From a virus, in IMG/VR virus record IMGVR_UViG_3300040810_000096, positions 1 through 42,000 of that record: DNA of 42,000 bases; one strand, given 5' to 3'. The notes below the pieces were generated by a model that made no database searches, was not told the origin of the DNA, and worked only from the letters and a program-made list of their open reading frames with translations. Shown here piece after piece: positions 1-5,468 of this stretch. How positions within the stretch are numbered: the first letter of the stretch is position 1; each line of letters opens with the position of its first letter. Position numbers and translations under genes: made by a program.

Positions 1-78
1 ATTCATGCCCAAGTAGTACTCGCCTGGCTCATAATCCCAAACTTTTCCATGATGACCTCTTATGTCAGCCCAAAGCAT
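1..78 (-). CDS. Partial unknown protein, N-terminal 26 residues only
   Basis: An open frame begins at an ATG at 78 and stays open to the window edge. It reads MLWADIRGHHGKVWDYEP and continues to GMN. It starts 22 bases after the stop of the preceding gene and has only a weak purine-rich stretch as ribosome site. In T4 the gene after 44 is 62, the small clamp-loader subunit, but these residues do not resemble gp62 as I know it. I do not recognise the protein. Confidence 0.35.
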   Translation of the reverse strand, partial: MLWADIRGHHGKVWDYEPGEYYLGMN

Positions 79-100
79 TCTCAATTTTACTAAACACACT

Positions 101-766
101 CTAAACAGCGTTCTTTTTGCCATATTTCTTCTCAAATTCTTCTTGTTGTTTTTGTTTTTCTCTTTCGTTTGCTTGCACAACTTGTATTATATCCCAAGCA
201 TAGTTGCTAATCGGTACTCGCTGTTCTTGCTTTAATTCTATAAGGCGTCTGCCTTTTTTCTGGTATTTAGTTAAATAAGTTCTTGAGCGTTCTGTAGTAT
301 ATTTTTTACCTCTAGCATAGACACCAGCTCTAGTGACTATCATAGCCACTTGTCCTGGAATAAAAGTACAAGGTTTTCTCAAATCTCTGATATCTTTCAC
401 ACCATCAATAGTACCATATTCATACGTGATATCTTTAACATCATTACTTTTAGTTTTGACCTTGTCCATCACTTTTAATAATATCTTCTCTGCTTTTTGT
501 ACATCTTCTATTGTAGTACCTATCTCAAACTGTTCGGTAGAGGTCTTCCACAATTTATAGTATTTCTTTAAGTGTTCTAAAAGCTCGCCTTCAGCTTTGG
601 TTAAGAAGTTAGGTTTAACTTCTTTTAAGTATTCAAAAGTAATATTGGCGTTTGTAGTTTTATAATTATCTACTCGTTCTTTTTTATCTTTCGTTTTACC
701 TACTGTCAGGAAATATATTCCTGATTTCATGTCTAACTGAAAGAAACCGTATAACCAAGCAATCAT
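101..766 (-). CDS. GIY-YIG-like (T5orf172/MUG113-type) protein next to clamp loader
   Basis: The 221-residue product has, in its first 85 residues, the outline of a T5orf172-type GIY-YIG domain: GIY, then VGKTKDKKERV (the YIG-like strand plus the conserved Arg), a helix with AEGELLEHLKKY that would supply the catalytic Glu, and a closing EQFEIG strand. Such domains are single-metal nucleases in homing enzymes and in some phage proteins. The second half is basic and rich in Lys, Arg and Gln, with a charged tail, and could bind nucleic acid. Its start overlaps the gp44 stop by 4 bases (ATGA), so the two are translationally coupled. T4 has gene 62 at this place, but the sequence does not look like gp62. 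Family assignment is moderate; activity is unproven because the Tyr of the second motif is missing. Confidence 0.5.
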   Translation of the reverse strand: MIAWLYGFFQLDMKSGIYFLTVGKTKDKKERVDNYKTTNANITFEYLKEVKPNFLTKAEGELLEHLKKYYKLWKTSTEQFEIGTTIEDVQKAEKILLKVMDKVKTKSNDVKDITYEYGTIDGVKDIRDLRKPCTFIPGQVAMIVTRAGVYARGKKYTTERSRTYLTKYQKKGRRLIELKQEQRVPISNYAWDIIQVVQANEREKQKQQEEFEKKYGKKNAV

Positions 767-1707
767 TTGAATTTACAGTTGGCCATGATTTCAGTTAAGC
801 AAGCTATTGTATTGATCTCATGGTCTGCTACAAAAGCCGCCTTATACTGATATCCGGCGATGATCAGTATTGCTTGTGGTACGGATTTAGGTTCTAGGGT
901 TTCATATAAAATATCATAGACACCTCTGAATAAATCAGTAGCGTCCATATCTAAATGTTGAATTACCCACTTTCTCATACTATCAAACTCTTTTTTCTTC
1001 AAATGAATCATAAGATTTTTGTAGTCGGTCTCTTTTAAATTGAATAGAATACCACTGTCAATCTTACCACGTACAGAATACCTTTGAAGTTCGTTTATAG
1101 TTCTTCTAAAGTCTGGATAATGTTTCTCAATTAACTGAGCCAATGTCTTCTTATCATACTCAATCTCTTGTTCTTTTAAGATACCCTCCATACGTTGCAT
1201 AAATGCTATAGCTGTCTTCTTAACTTGACCATTAGTGACCTTAAAGTCAATAACAGTACAACGACTATGTAAAGCTGGTATGATTTTGTTCTTATAGTTA
1301 CAAGTAAATATGAATCTACAGTTGTTATAAAAACTTTCTATGAAGTTTCTTAAAGCAGGCTGTACAGACTCGGCGTTCATATAATCTGCCTCGTCAATTA
1401 TGACTACTTTATGTTTTGATTCTGTATTGAAAGATACAGTTGTTGCAAAGTTTTTAATCTTATACCTCAAGGTATCTATTTGACGACCCTCATCTGAACC
1501 ATTGATTATAATATAATCAAGATTTAATTCTTCACACAAGGCTCGTGCTACAGTTGTTTTACCAGTACCGGCAGTACCAGTTAATAACATGTTTGGTAGT
1601 TCTTTTTTAGATAGAAACTCTAGAAATGTTTTCTTTGTTTCCTCTGGTAAGATACAATCGTTTATTGTTTTAGGTCGGTATTGTTCAACCCATAAAAAAT
1701 CTGTCAT
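763..1707 (-). CDS. 44: gp44 sliding-clamp loader ATPase subunit
   Basis: This is the AAA+ subunit of the T4-type clamp loader, which opens gp45 and places it on primed DNA. In the 314 residues one sees Walker A (GTAGTGKT, about 44-51), Walker B (VVIIDEAD, about 101-108) and an SRC motif near residue 147 that carries the trans-acting arginine finger, followed by the helical collar domain. The N-terminal WVEQYRPKTINDC is the usual opening of this family. Length equals that of T4 gp44 within a few residues. A GGAG ribosome site precedes the ATG. It follows gp45 by 11 bases and overlaps the next gene by 4, forming one replication operon. Confidence 0.95.
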   Translation of the reverse strand: MTDFLWVEQYRPKTINDCILPEETKKTFLEFLSKKELPNMLLTGTAGTGKTTVARALCEELNLDYIIINGSDEGRQIDTLRYKIKNFATTVSFNTESKHKVVIIDEADYMNAESVQPALRNFIESFYNNCRFIFTCNYKNKIIPALHSRCTVIDFKVTNGQVKKTAIAFMQRMEGILKEQEIEYDKKTLAQLIEKHYPDFRRTINELQRYSVRGKIDSGILFNLKETDYKNLMIHLKKKEFDSMRKWVIQHLDMDATDLFRGVYDILYETLEPKSVPQAILIIAGYQYKAAFVADHEINTIACLTEIMANCKFK

Positions 1708-1718
1708 TGTCTAACTCC

Positions 1719-2381
1719 TTAAAATTCAGAGTCAGGTTCTAATGCGATCCAATATTGTACGTTCTTACCTCTAGAAATAAAACTAGATATTTTTGCTTTT
1801 GAGATTGCTACATCGTAATCATCTGGTATCATTTTAAAGTTTTCTGATTTAAAGTAAGCAGTAAACTTAATATCTGATTCGCCAATTACAGTAGATACTT
1901 CGTTAGAAGATTTATTCTTTTTATCTGTTGCAACAAGTTTAATGTTTTTACCATCACCTATTACAGATACATCTGGTAAATTTAAAGTTGTAACACCTTT
2001 GTGTAATTCTACCAAGTCATCATTCTTTAATGTAAATGTGACATGATTATCTGGCATGTTAATCTTGTTAGGTGTAAATATAGTAGATTTATCAGAAAAG
2101 AAATACTTAACTGATTTACTAGATTTAGCCTCACTGATTGTCATGCTAGCACCACCATTAAATTTAAGTTCAGGACTTTTAAATAAGTCTAGTGATCTTA
2201 AAAATTGTGGTAGATCATAGATAGCAAATTCGCTATCAAATTTTTCTTTTATTTCAGCTTCTGCTAAAATATTTCTCATATTGGAAATAGTTTGTATTTT
2301 ATTTCCTGGCTTAATTAAAATATTCTGATTAATATCAGAAAAGTTTTTTAACATAGCAATTGTTTCTGTTGACAAGTTCAT
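1719..2381 (-). CDS. 45: gp45 sliding clamp (processivity factor)
   Basis: The product of 220 residues corresponds to the trimeric T4 sliding clamp, which tethers the DNA polymerase and also activates late transcription with gp55. The opening MNLSTETIAMLKNFSDIN and the ending IALEPDSEF are typical. I use the ATG at 2381 and not the upstream in-frame ATG at 2402, because AAAGGTG lies 7 bases before 2381, and those bases would be coding in the longer form. It is the first protein gene after a promoter at 2491-2519 and lies just downstream of a tRNA-like gene in the same transcript. gp44 follows directly. Confidence 0.92.
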   Translation of the reverse strand: MNLSTETIAMLKNFSDINQNILIKPGNKIQTISNMRNILAEAEIKEKFDSEFAIYDLPQFLRSLDLFKSPELKFNGGASMTISEAKSSKSVKYFFSDKSTIFTPNKINMPDNHVTFTLKNDDLVELHKGVTTLNLPDVSVIGDGKNIKLVATDKKNKSSNEVSTVIGESDIKFTAYFKSENFKMIPDDYDVAISKAKISSFISRGKNVQYWIALEPDSEF

Positions 2382-2409
2382 TATATATTCACCTTTTTTC
2401 ATTGTTTAA

Positions 2410-2483
2410 TGGAGCGGATACTTGGTACTGCCCCAAGTTCTAAAGATTGGAAATCTCTCATAATACTTTTATACTATATCCGC
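2410..2483 (-). tRNA. tRNA-Gly(UCC), unusual elbow, CCA encoded
   Basis: The 74 bases fold as a cloverleaf. Acceptor stem is GCGGATA/TATCCGC (7 bp), discriminator T, then CCA. D-stem is GTA/TAT. Anticodon arm is AGAGA/TCTTT (one G-U pair) around loop TTTCCAA, giving T33, anticodon TCC and A37. The variable loop has 4 bases and the T-stem is CTTGG/CCAAG. Part lengths match those of bacterial tRNA-Gly(UCC) apart from one base in the D-loop, and U73 fits glycine identity. Odd points: the T-loop is GGCAGTA with no TTC, and the D-loop has no GG pair, so the normal elbow contact is absent. The 5' end falls about 8 bases after a -10 box. It could be a working non-standard tRNA, a decayed one, or a tRNA-like leader of gp45. 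Confidence 0.72.
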
Positions 2484-2490
2484 ATTATTG

Positions 2491-2519
2491 ATCCTACTAC
2501 AGATCAAATAAAAAGTCAA
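2491..2519 (-). promoter_or_regulatory. Early promoter for tRNA-Gly and gp45-gp44
   Basis: Read on the minus strand, GGCTTGACT supplies a -35 box (TTGACT, 2514-2519), then 17 bases, then TAGGAT (2491-2496). Predicted initiation is at about 2484, one base before the tRNA 5' end. Two more promoters in the window share the GGCTTG and TAGGAT boxes with the same spacing. Confidence 0.6.
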
Positions 2520-2522
2520 GCC

Positions 2523-3071
2523 TTAAACTGACCTCTTAATTTCTTCACTTTGTAAGTAAGATAAAACATTTTCTGGAGAAGAAACACCATATGGATCCGA
2601 AGGATCATTGATATCTCTACCAGGTTCTACAAACATTTTCTCTATCTCACCGTCATTTATTATAGCTGCATATCTCCAAGAACGATAACCAAAACCAATG
2701 GCTTCTTTGTTAACTAACATATCTAATGCCTTTGTTAGTTCTCCGTTACCATCTGGTATCATCTTAACGTTTTTTATATTTGAAGCATGAGCCCACGCAT
2801 TCATCACAAACGAATCATTTACTGAAACACAATAAACTTCATCTATGTTGTGAGAAATCTTAAAAGCTTTTGTACTTGATTCAAAACCAGGTAGTTGTTG
2901 TGATGTACATGTAGGTGTAAAAGCACCTGGTAAACTAAACAAAACAACTCTTTTATTGTCAAAGAGATTAGCTGATGTTACATCAACCCATTTGCCGTCT
3001 TCAAAGTTACATTCTCCTGATTCGGTCAGGTCACCAACTCTAGTCTTAAATGTTATATTTGGTATTTTCAT
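2523..3071 (-). CDS. Peroxiredoxin, Prx5/AhpC-TSA type
   Basis: The 182-residue protein has the Prx5-family active-site motif PGAFTPTC, with the peroxidatic Cys at residue 55 and the conserved Thr and Pro before it. The closing DPYGVSSPENVLSYL is typical of the same branch. Enzymes of this family reduce hydrogen peroxide and organic hydroperoxides in the cytoplasm, using thiols from glutaredoxin or thioredoxin. Another Cys lies near residue 80, but I cannot assign a resolving role. The gene stands alone behind its own strong promoter (3083-3111). Early expression and the lack of virion features suggest protection of the infected cell from oxidative stress. The start is the ATG at 3071, with at most a 5-base leader. 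Confidence 0.9.
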   Translation of the reverse strand: MKIPNITFKTRVGDLTESGECNFEDGKWVDVTSANLFDNKRVVLFSLPGAFTPTCTSQQLPGFESSTKAFKISHNIDEVYCVSVNDSFVMNAWAHASNIKNVKMIPDGNGELTKALDMLVNKEAIGFGYRSWRYAAIINDGEIEKMFVEPGRDINDPSDPYGVSSPENVLSYLQSEEIKRSV

Positions 3072-3082
3072 AATATACTCTC

Positions 3083-3111
3083 ATTATATAATAAAAGAGG
3101 AAGGAAGTCAA
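3083..3111 (-). promoter_or_regulatory. Sigma70-like promoter for peroxiredoxin
   Basis: TTGACT (3106-3111), 17-base spacer and a perfect TATAAT (3083-3088) on the minus strand. Predicted +1 is near 3076, only about 5 bases before the ATG. The -35 box sits in the loop of the hsp20 terminator hairpin. Confidence 0.75.
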
Positions 3112-3122
3112 TGCTCCCTTCC
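3091..3122 (-). terminator. Hairpin ending the hsp20 transcript
   Basis: On the minus strand GGAAGG (3117-3122) and CCTTCC (3099-3104) form a 6-bp stem followed by TCTTTTAT. It begins 14 bases after the hsp20 stop and shares its bases with the peroxiredoxin promoter. The 12-base loop makes it a weak terminator. Confidence 0.5.
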
Positions 3123-3135
3123 ACTTTTTTTTAGT

Positions 3136-3585
3136 TTATTTTATCTGTATTTTTCTAGCCTTTTTGTTCTCTGGTATGATTCGTTCCATAGAAACACTTA
3201 AAAGACCATCTTTTAGTTCAGCACCTTTGATTTCTACATCATCGGCAATAGTAAAAGATTTAGTAAACATACGTTTGGCAATACCTTTGTGTAGTATACC
3301 ATCGTTTTCCTCAACCTCTTTTTCTGATTCGTCTTTAACAGATTTAATAGTTAAGATGTTATTTTCAAAAGACACATCTACGTCCTTCTTACCATAGCCT
3401 GCAAGAGCAACCTGAATATCATAGGTATATTTACCTGTCTTAATGATATTATATGGTGGATAGTTTGAAGTATTTATAGAATCATATTGGTGATCAAACA
3501 TTCCTTGGAAATGGTCAAACACATCATCAAATCCTACTGATAGTGGTCTTAATTGATTGAAAATTGAAATTGCTTTATTAGTCAT
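3136..3585 (-). CDS. hsp20: Small heat-shock protein Hsp20 (IbpA type)
   Basis: The protein has 149 residues from the chosen start. An alpha-crystallin domain runs from PPYNIIKTGKYTYDIQVAL to VSMERIIPENK, with the HKGIAKRMFTKSF strand and the GAELKDGLLSV motif, and the C-terminal IQI motif that links oligomers. This matches bacterial IbpA and the Hsp20 carried by nearly all T4-like cyanophages. It is an ATP-independent holdase, probably protecting nascent virion proteins or host enzymes. The ATG at 3585 is used because AAAGGAG lies 6 bases upstream; the in-frame ATG at 3606 would bury this site. A combined early/late promoter precedes it. Confidence 0.95.
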   Translation of the reverse strand: MTNKAISIFNQLRPLSVGFDDVFDHFQGMFDHQYDSINTSNYPPYNIIKTGKYTYDIQVALAGYGKKDVDVSFENNILTIKSVKDESEKEVEENDGILHKGIAKRMFTKSFTIADDVEIKGAELKDGLLSVSMERIIPENKKARKIQIK

Positions 3586-3616
3586 ATTATCTCCTTTGTT
3601 AAGCAAGTTAATTTAA

Positions 3617-3638
3617 GTAGACCCATTATGGCGTCTAC
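3617..3638 (-). promoter_or_regulatory. 5'-terminal hairpin in hsp20 leader
   Basis: GTAGAC and GTCTAC pair around a 10-base loop that can add two more C-G pairs. The stem begins at about the predicted transcription start, some 30 bases before the hsp20 ribosome site. It does not enclose the Shine-Dalgarno, so it is not a classical RNA thermometer; a role in mRNA stability is possible. Confidence 0.4.
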
Positions 3639-3641
3639 AGT

Positions 3642-3673
3642 TATTTATATAAGTACGATATTTTATTTGTCAA
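3642..3673 (-). promoter_or_regulatory. Dual early/late promoter of hsp20
   Basis: A -35 box TTGACA (3668-3673) is followed after 18 bases by TATAAA, and these last bases belong to a perfect T4-type late element TATAAATA (3642-3649). The same site could serve the host sigma factor early and gp55 late. Confidence 0.6.
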
Positions 3674-3677
3674 CCCT

Positions 3678-3876
3678 ACTTATAGAAATTCACTAGGCTG
3701 AGGATCCCTACCAGTTCCCTAGTGAATATCAATAAGTGGTGTTTTCGTTTATTTAAGGACCATAAAAACACCAAAAACGTTAGTCCATATCCGAAGCTTA
3801 TAAGCTTCCTTTAACGCTGTCAAAAGGACTTACGAGCAGCCTTGACCATAATATATATATCAAATGTAGCGTTAAA
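3678..3876 (-). other. Highly structured intergenic region with four inverted repeats
   Basis: No protein gene fits between the bS21 stop (3878) and the hsp20 promoter. The region holds, in plus coordinates: 3688-3697 with 3718-3727 (10 bp, extended by ACTTAT/ATAAGT at 3678-3683 and 3732-3737), 3738-3745 with 3765-3772 (8 bp), a 16-bp perfect palindrome at 3793-3808, and 3810-3818 with 3868-3876 (9 bp). Together they cover almost the whole stretch. It could be a structured RNA at the 3' side of the bS21 transcript, a processing or stabilising element, or a DNA-level site such as a replication origin. I do not recognise a known RNA family. Confidence 0.55.
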
Positions 3877-3877
3877 T

Positions 3878-4084
3878 CTATAAATTTCTTTCACGTAACT
3901 TCTTAGCTTTCCTGCTATTAGCAGTCATTTCTTTTTTCTTCCTTCGTTTTTTTTCTGAAGGCTTTTCAAAATACATTTTTTCTTTATATGTTTTAAGGAA
4001 ATTATCTTTAAGGTGCTTACGTTTTAATACACGTAATGCTTGTTCCACATTTCCATTTCTAACATCAATTTTAATTCCTGACAT
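3878..4084 (-). CDS. rpsU: Ribosomal protein bS21
   Basis: The 68 residues match the whole bS21 family: IDVRNGNVEQALRVLKRKH, then YFEKPSEKKRRKKKE, and a basic C-terminal helix ending KAKKLRERN. bS21 sits on the 30S platform beside the 3' end of 16S rRNA and aids mRNA binding at initiation. Phage-coded bS21 is known from pelagiphages and many metagenomic phages and is thought to replace host bS21 on ribosomes and favour phage messages. AAAGGA lies 4 bases before the ATG. A pseudoknot fills the 74-base leader after the cobS-like gene, which suggests controlled translation. Confidence 0.95.
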   Translation of the reverse strand: MSGIKIDVRNGNVEQALRVLKRKHLKDNFLKTYKEKMYFEKPSEKKRRKKKEMTANSRKAKKLRERNL

Positions 4085-4088
4085 CTAT

Positions 4089-4139
4089 TCCTTTCTGTAG
4101 TGATTGCCTTATAACGTGGGTGGCCACTACACCACCCAC
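4089..4139 (-). promoter_or_regulatory. H-type pseudoknot in the bS21 leader, abutting the SD
   Basis: In the minus-strand RNA, stem 1 is GTGGGTGG (4132-4139) with CCACCCAC (4116-4123), 8 bp and fully paired. Its 8-base loop holds GTAGTG (4125-4130), which pairs with CACTAC (4097-4102) downstream: stem 2, 6 bp. The joining loops are 1, 1 and 13 bases, fitting ideal pseudoknot geometry. Stem 2 ends two bases before AAAGGA (4089-4094), the bS21 ribosome site, so folding should hinder 30S binding. Autoregulation by bS21 or a ligand switch are both possible. Confidence 0.7.
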
Positions 4140-4158
4140 AAGGATTACACTAAACGAT

Positions 4159-5373
4159 TTAGATATTGTCAGAATCTTCCGACTCATCTTTATCCTCGTC
4201 AGTATCCGATTGAGCAGCTAAATCCTGTTGTCTATTTTGTTCCATAATGTCTTCAACACTTGAACCAGAATCGACTTTAGTATATAACTCTACAAACGAA
4301 TTTTTTGTATCATCATCAAATCTATTAGTACACATTTGAATAGCTTTAACTTTATTATTAAATATAGCATAAGCTTGTGTTATGTGGACTAATCTTCTTG
4401 TTGAGATAATCTCGTCTACACCACCGTCAAAATAAGTTTTTCTGATAACATCAGCCCATGTAGTCAACTTCTCAATGAAGCCTTTGTCTGATTTACCAGC
4501 CGCTTTTAACGTATTGGTTAATATTTTTTTCTCAATAGCCGTACTTGGATATTTCTGTTCTAATGTAACAGGAAATCTTTCAAGAAAAGCTTCGTTAAGA
4601 ATGTTAGTTCCGATAAACTTACCGTCTTCACTACCTTGACCTTTAGTATTGGCAGTAGCAACGATGTTGAAACCTGAAGCAGGTTTAACAAACTTGTTTA
4701 TCTTTTTAACGTACACACCTGATCCTTCAAGTATTGGTTGTAGACACATGATTTTATTAGAAGCTAAATCAACTTCATCTAATAATAAAAGAGCGCCTCT
4801 TTCCATTGCCTCAATAACAGGACCGTTTTGCCAAACAGTTTGGCCATCTTTAAGTCTATAACCACCTAATAGATCGTCCTCATCGGTTTCAATTGTTACG
4901 TTAACTCTGATTAATTCTTTTTTGGCCTCAGCACAAGATTGAATTACACCCATAGTTTTACCATTACCAGATAAACCAGTTATGAATATAGGGTAGAATC
5001 TACCAGATTTTATGATAGATTTTATATCTGTATAGTTACCAAAAGGAACGAATATAGGATCCTTTTTAGGAACAATATCGCCAACTAAAGATGAAACAAT
5101 ATAAGCAGCCTCACTTTTAGTTTCTTCAGCAACTGCTGTGGTCTTTTTACTTTTAACTACAGATTTTGTGGGTACTGAAACGTCCTCACCATCTACAGGT
5201 AATTTGAACAAAGATTTACCTAACTTGTAATCTTTATTTTTAATCAACCATTGTGGAGCATACTTACAACCAAATTTTACATTGGCTTTCTTTAACTGCT
5301 CTACAGTTAATTCTTTTTTGTTAAACATAGCATAAGCATGTTCAACAAATTGTGTTTGTTTAGTGTTTAACAT
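4159..5373 (-). CDS. cobS: CobS-like MoxR-family AAA+ ATPase
   Basis: The 404-residue protein has Walker A (GLSGNGKT, about 133-140), Walker B (GALLLLDEVDLA, about 193-204), a sensor-1 strand (FNIVATANTKGQG) and the ISTRRL stretch with sensor arginines. An N-terminal domain with KFGCKYAPQWLIKNKDY precedes the ATPase, and the C-terminus is very acidic. This is the protein called CobS in T4-like cyanophages. In bacteria CobS forms a hexameric motor with CobT that drives cobalt insertion by CobN. The next upstream gene codes a CobT-like partner, so the pair probably acts together. No cobN is seen here, and cobalt chelation is doubtful. The promoter lies at 5410-5438, with AAAAAGGAT as ribosome site. 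Confidence 0.85.
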   Translation of the reverse strand: MLNTKQTQFVEHAYAMFNKKELTVEQLKKANVKFGCKYAPQWLIKNKDYKLGKSLFKLPVDGEDVSVPTKSVVKSKKTTAVAEETKSEAAYIVSSLVGDIVPKKDPIFVPFGNYTDIKSIIKSGRFYPIFITGLSGNGKTMGVIQSCAEAKKELIRVNVTIETDEDDLLGGYRLKDGQTVWQNGPVIEAMERGALLLLDEVDLASNKIMCLQPILEGSGVYVKKINKFVKPASGFNIVATANTKGQGSEDGKFIGTNILNEAFLERFPVTLEQKYPSTAIEKKILTNTLKAAGKSDKGFIEKLTTWADVIRKTYFDGGVDEIISTRRLVHITQAYAIFNNKVKAIQMCTNRFDDDTKNSFVELYTKVDSGSSVEDIMEQNRQQDLAAQSDTDEDKDESEDSDNI

Positions 5374-5409
5374 AGTGTTATCCTTTTTGTTACGTTGTTT
5401 TTATCCTTT

Positions 5410-5438
5410 ATCCTATCAGGTTTTACCATAGAAAGCAA
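5410..5438 (-). promoter_or_regulatory. Early promoter for cobS-like gene and bS21
   Basis: GGCTTGCTT gives a -35-like box (TTGCTT, 5433-5438), followed by 17 bases and TAGGAT (5410-5415). Predicted initiation leaves a leader of about 30 bases with a ribosome site. It shares the GGCTTG start and TAGGAT box with the sites at 2491 and 7763. Confidence 0.5.
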
Positions 5439-5468
5439 GCCTAAAATAACTGTTGATACCAGTACCAT

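Noticed and set aside
101-766. Clamp-loader small subunit gp62
   Set aside because: Position fits, but the residues match a GIY-YIG-like pattern and not gp62 as remembered.
3820-3849. Nine-residue frame (MVKAARKSF) inside the structured region
   Set aside because: No ribosome site, and the bases are better explained as the loop of an inverted repeat.
4085-4140. SAM-II-like riboswitch upstream of bS21
   Set aside because: SAM-II is also an H-type pseudoknot near ribosome sites in marine alphaproteobacteria, but I do not see its conserved loop bases, and bS21 is no sulfur-metabolism gene.
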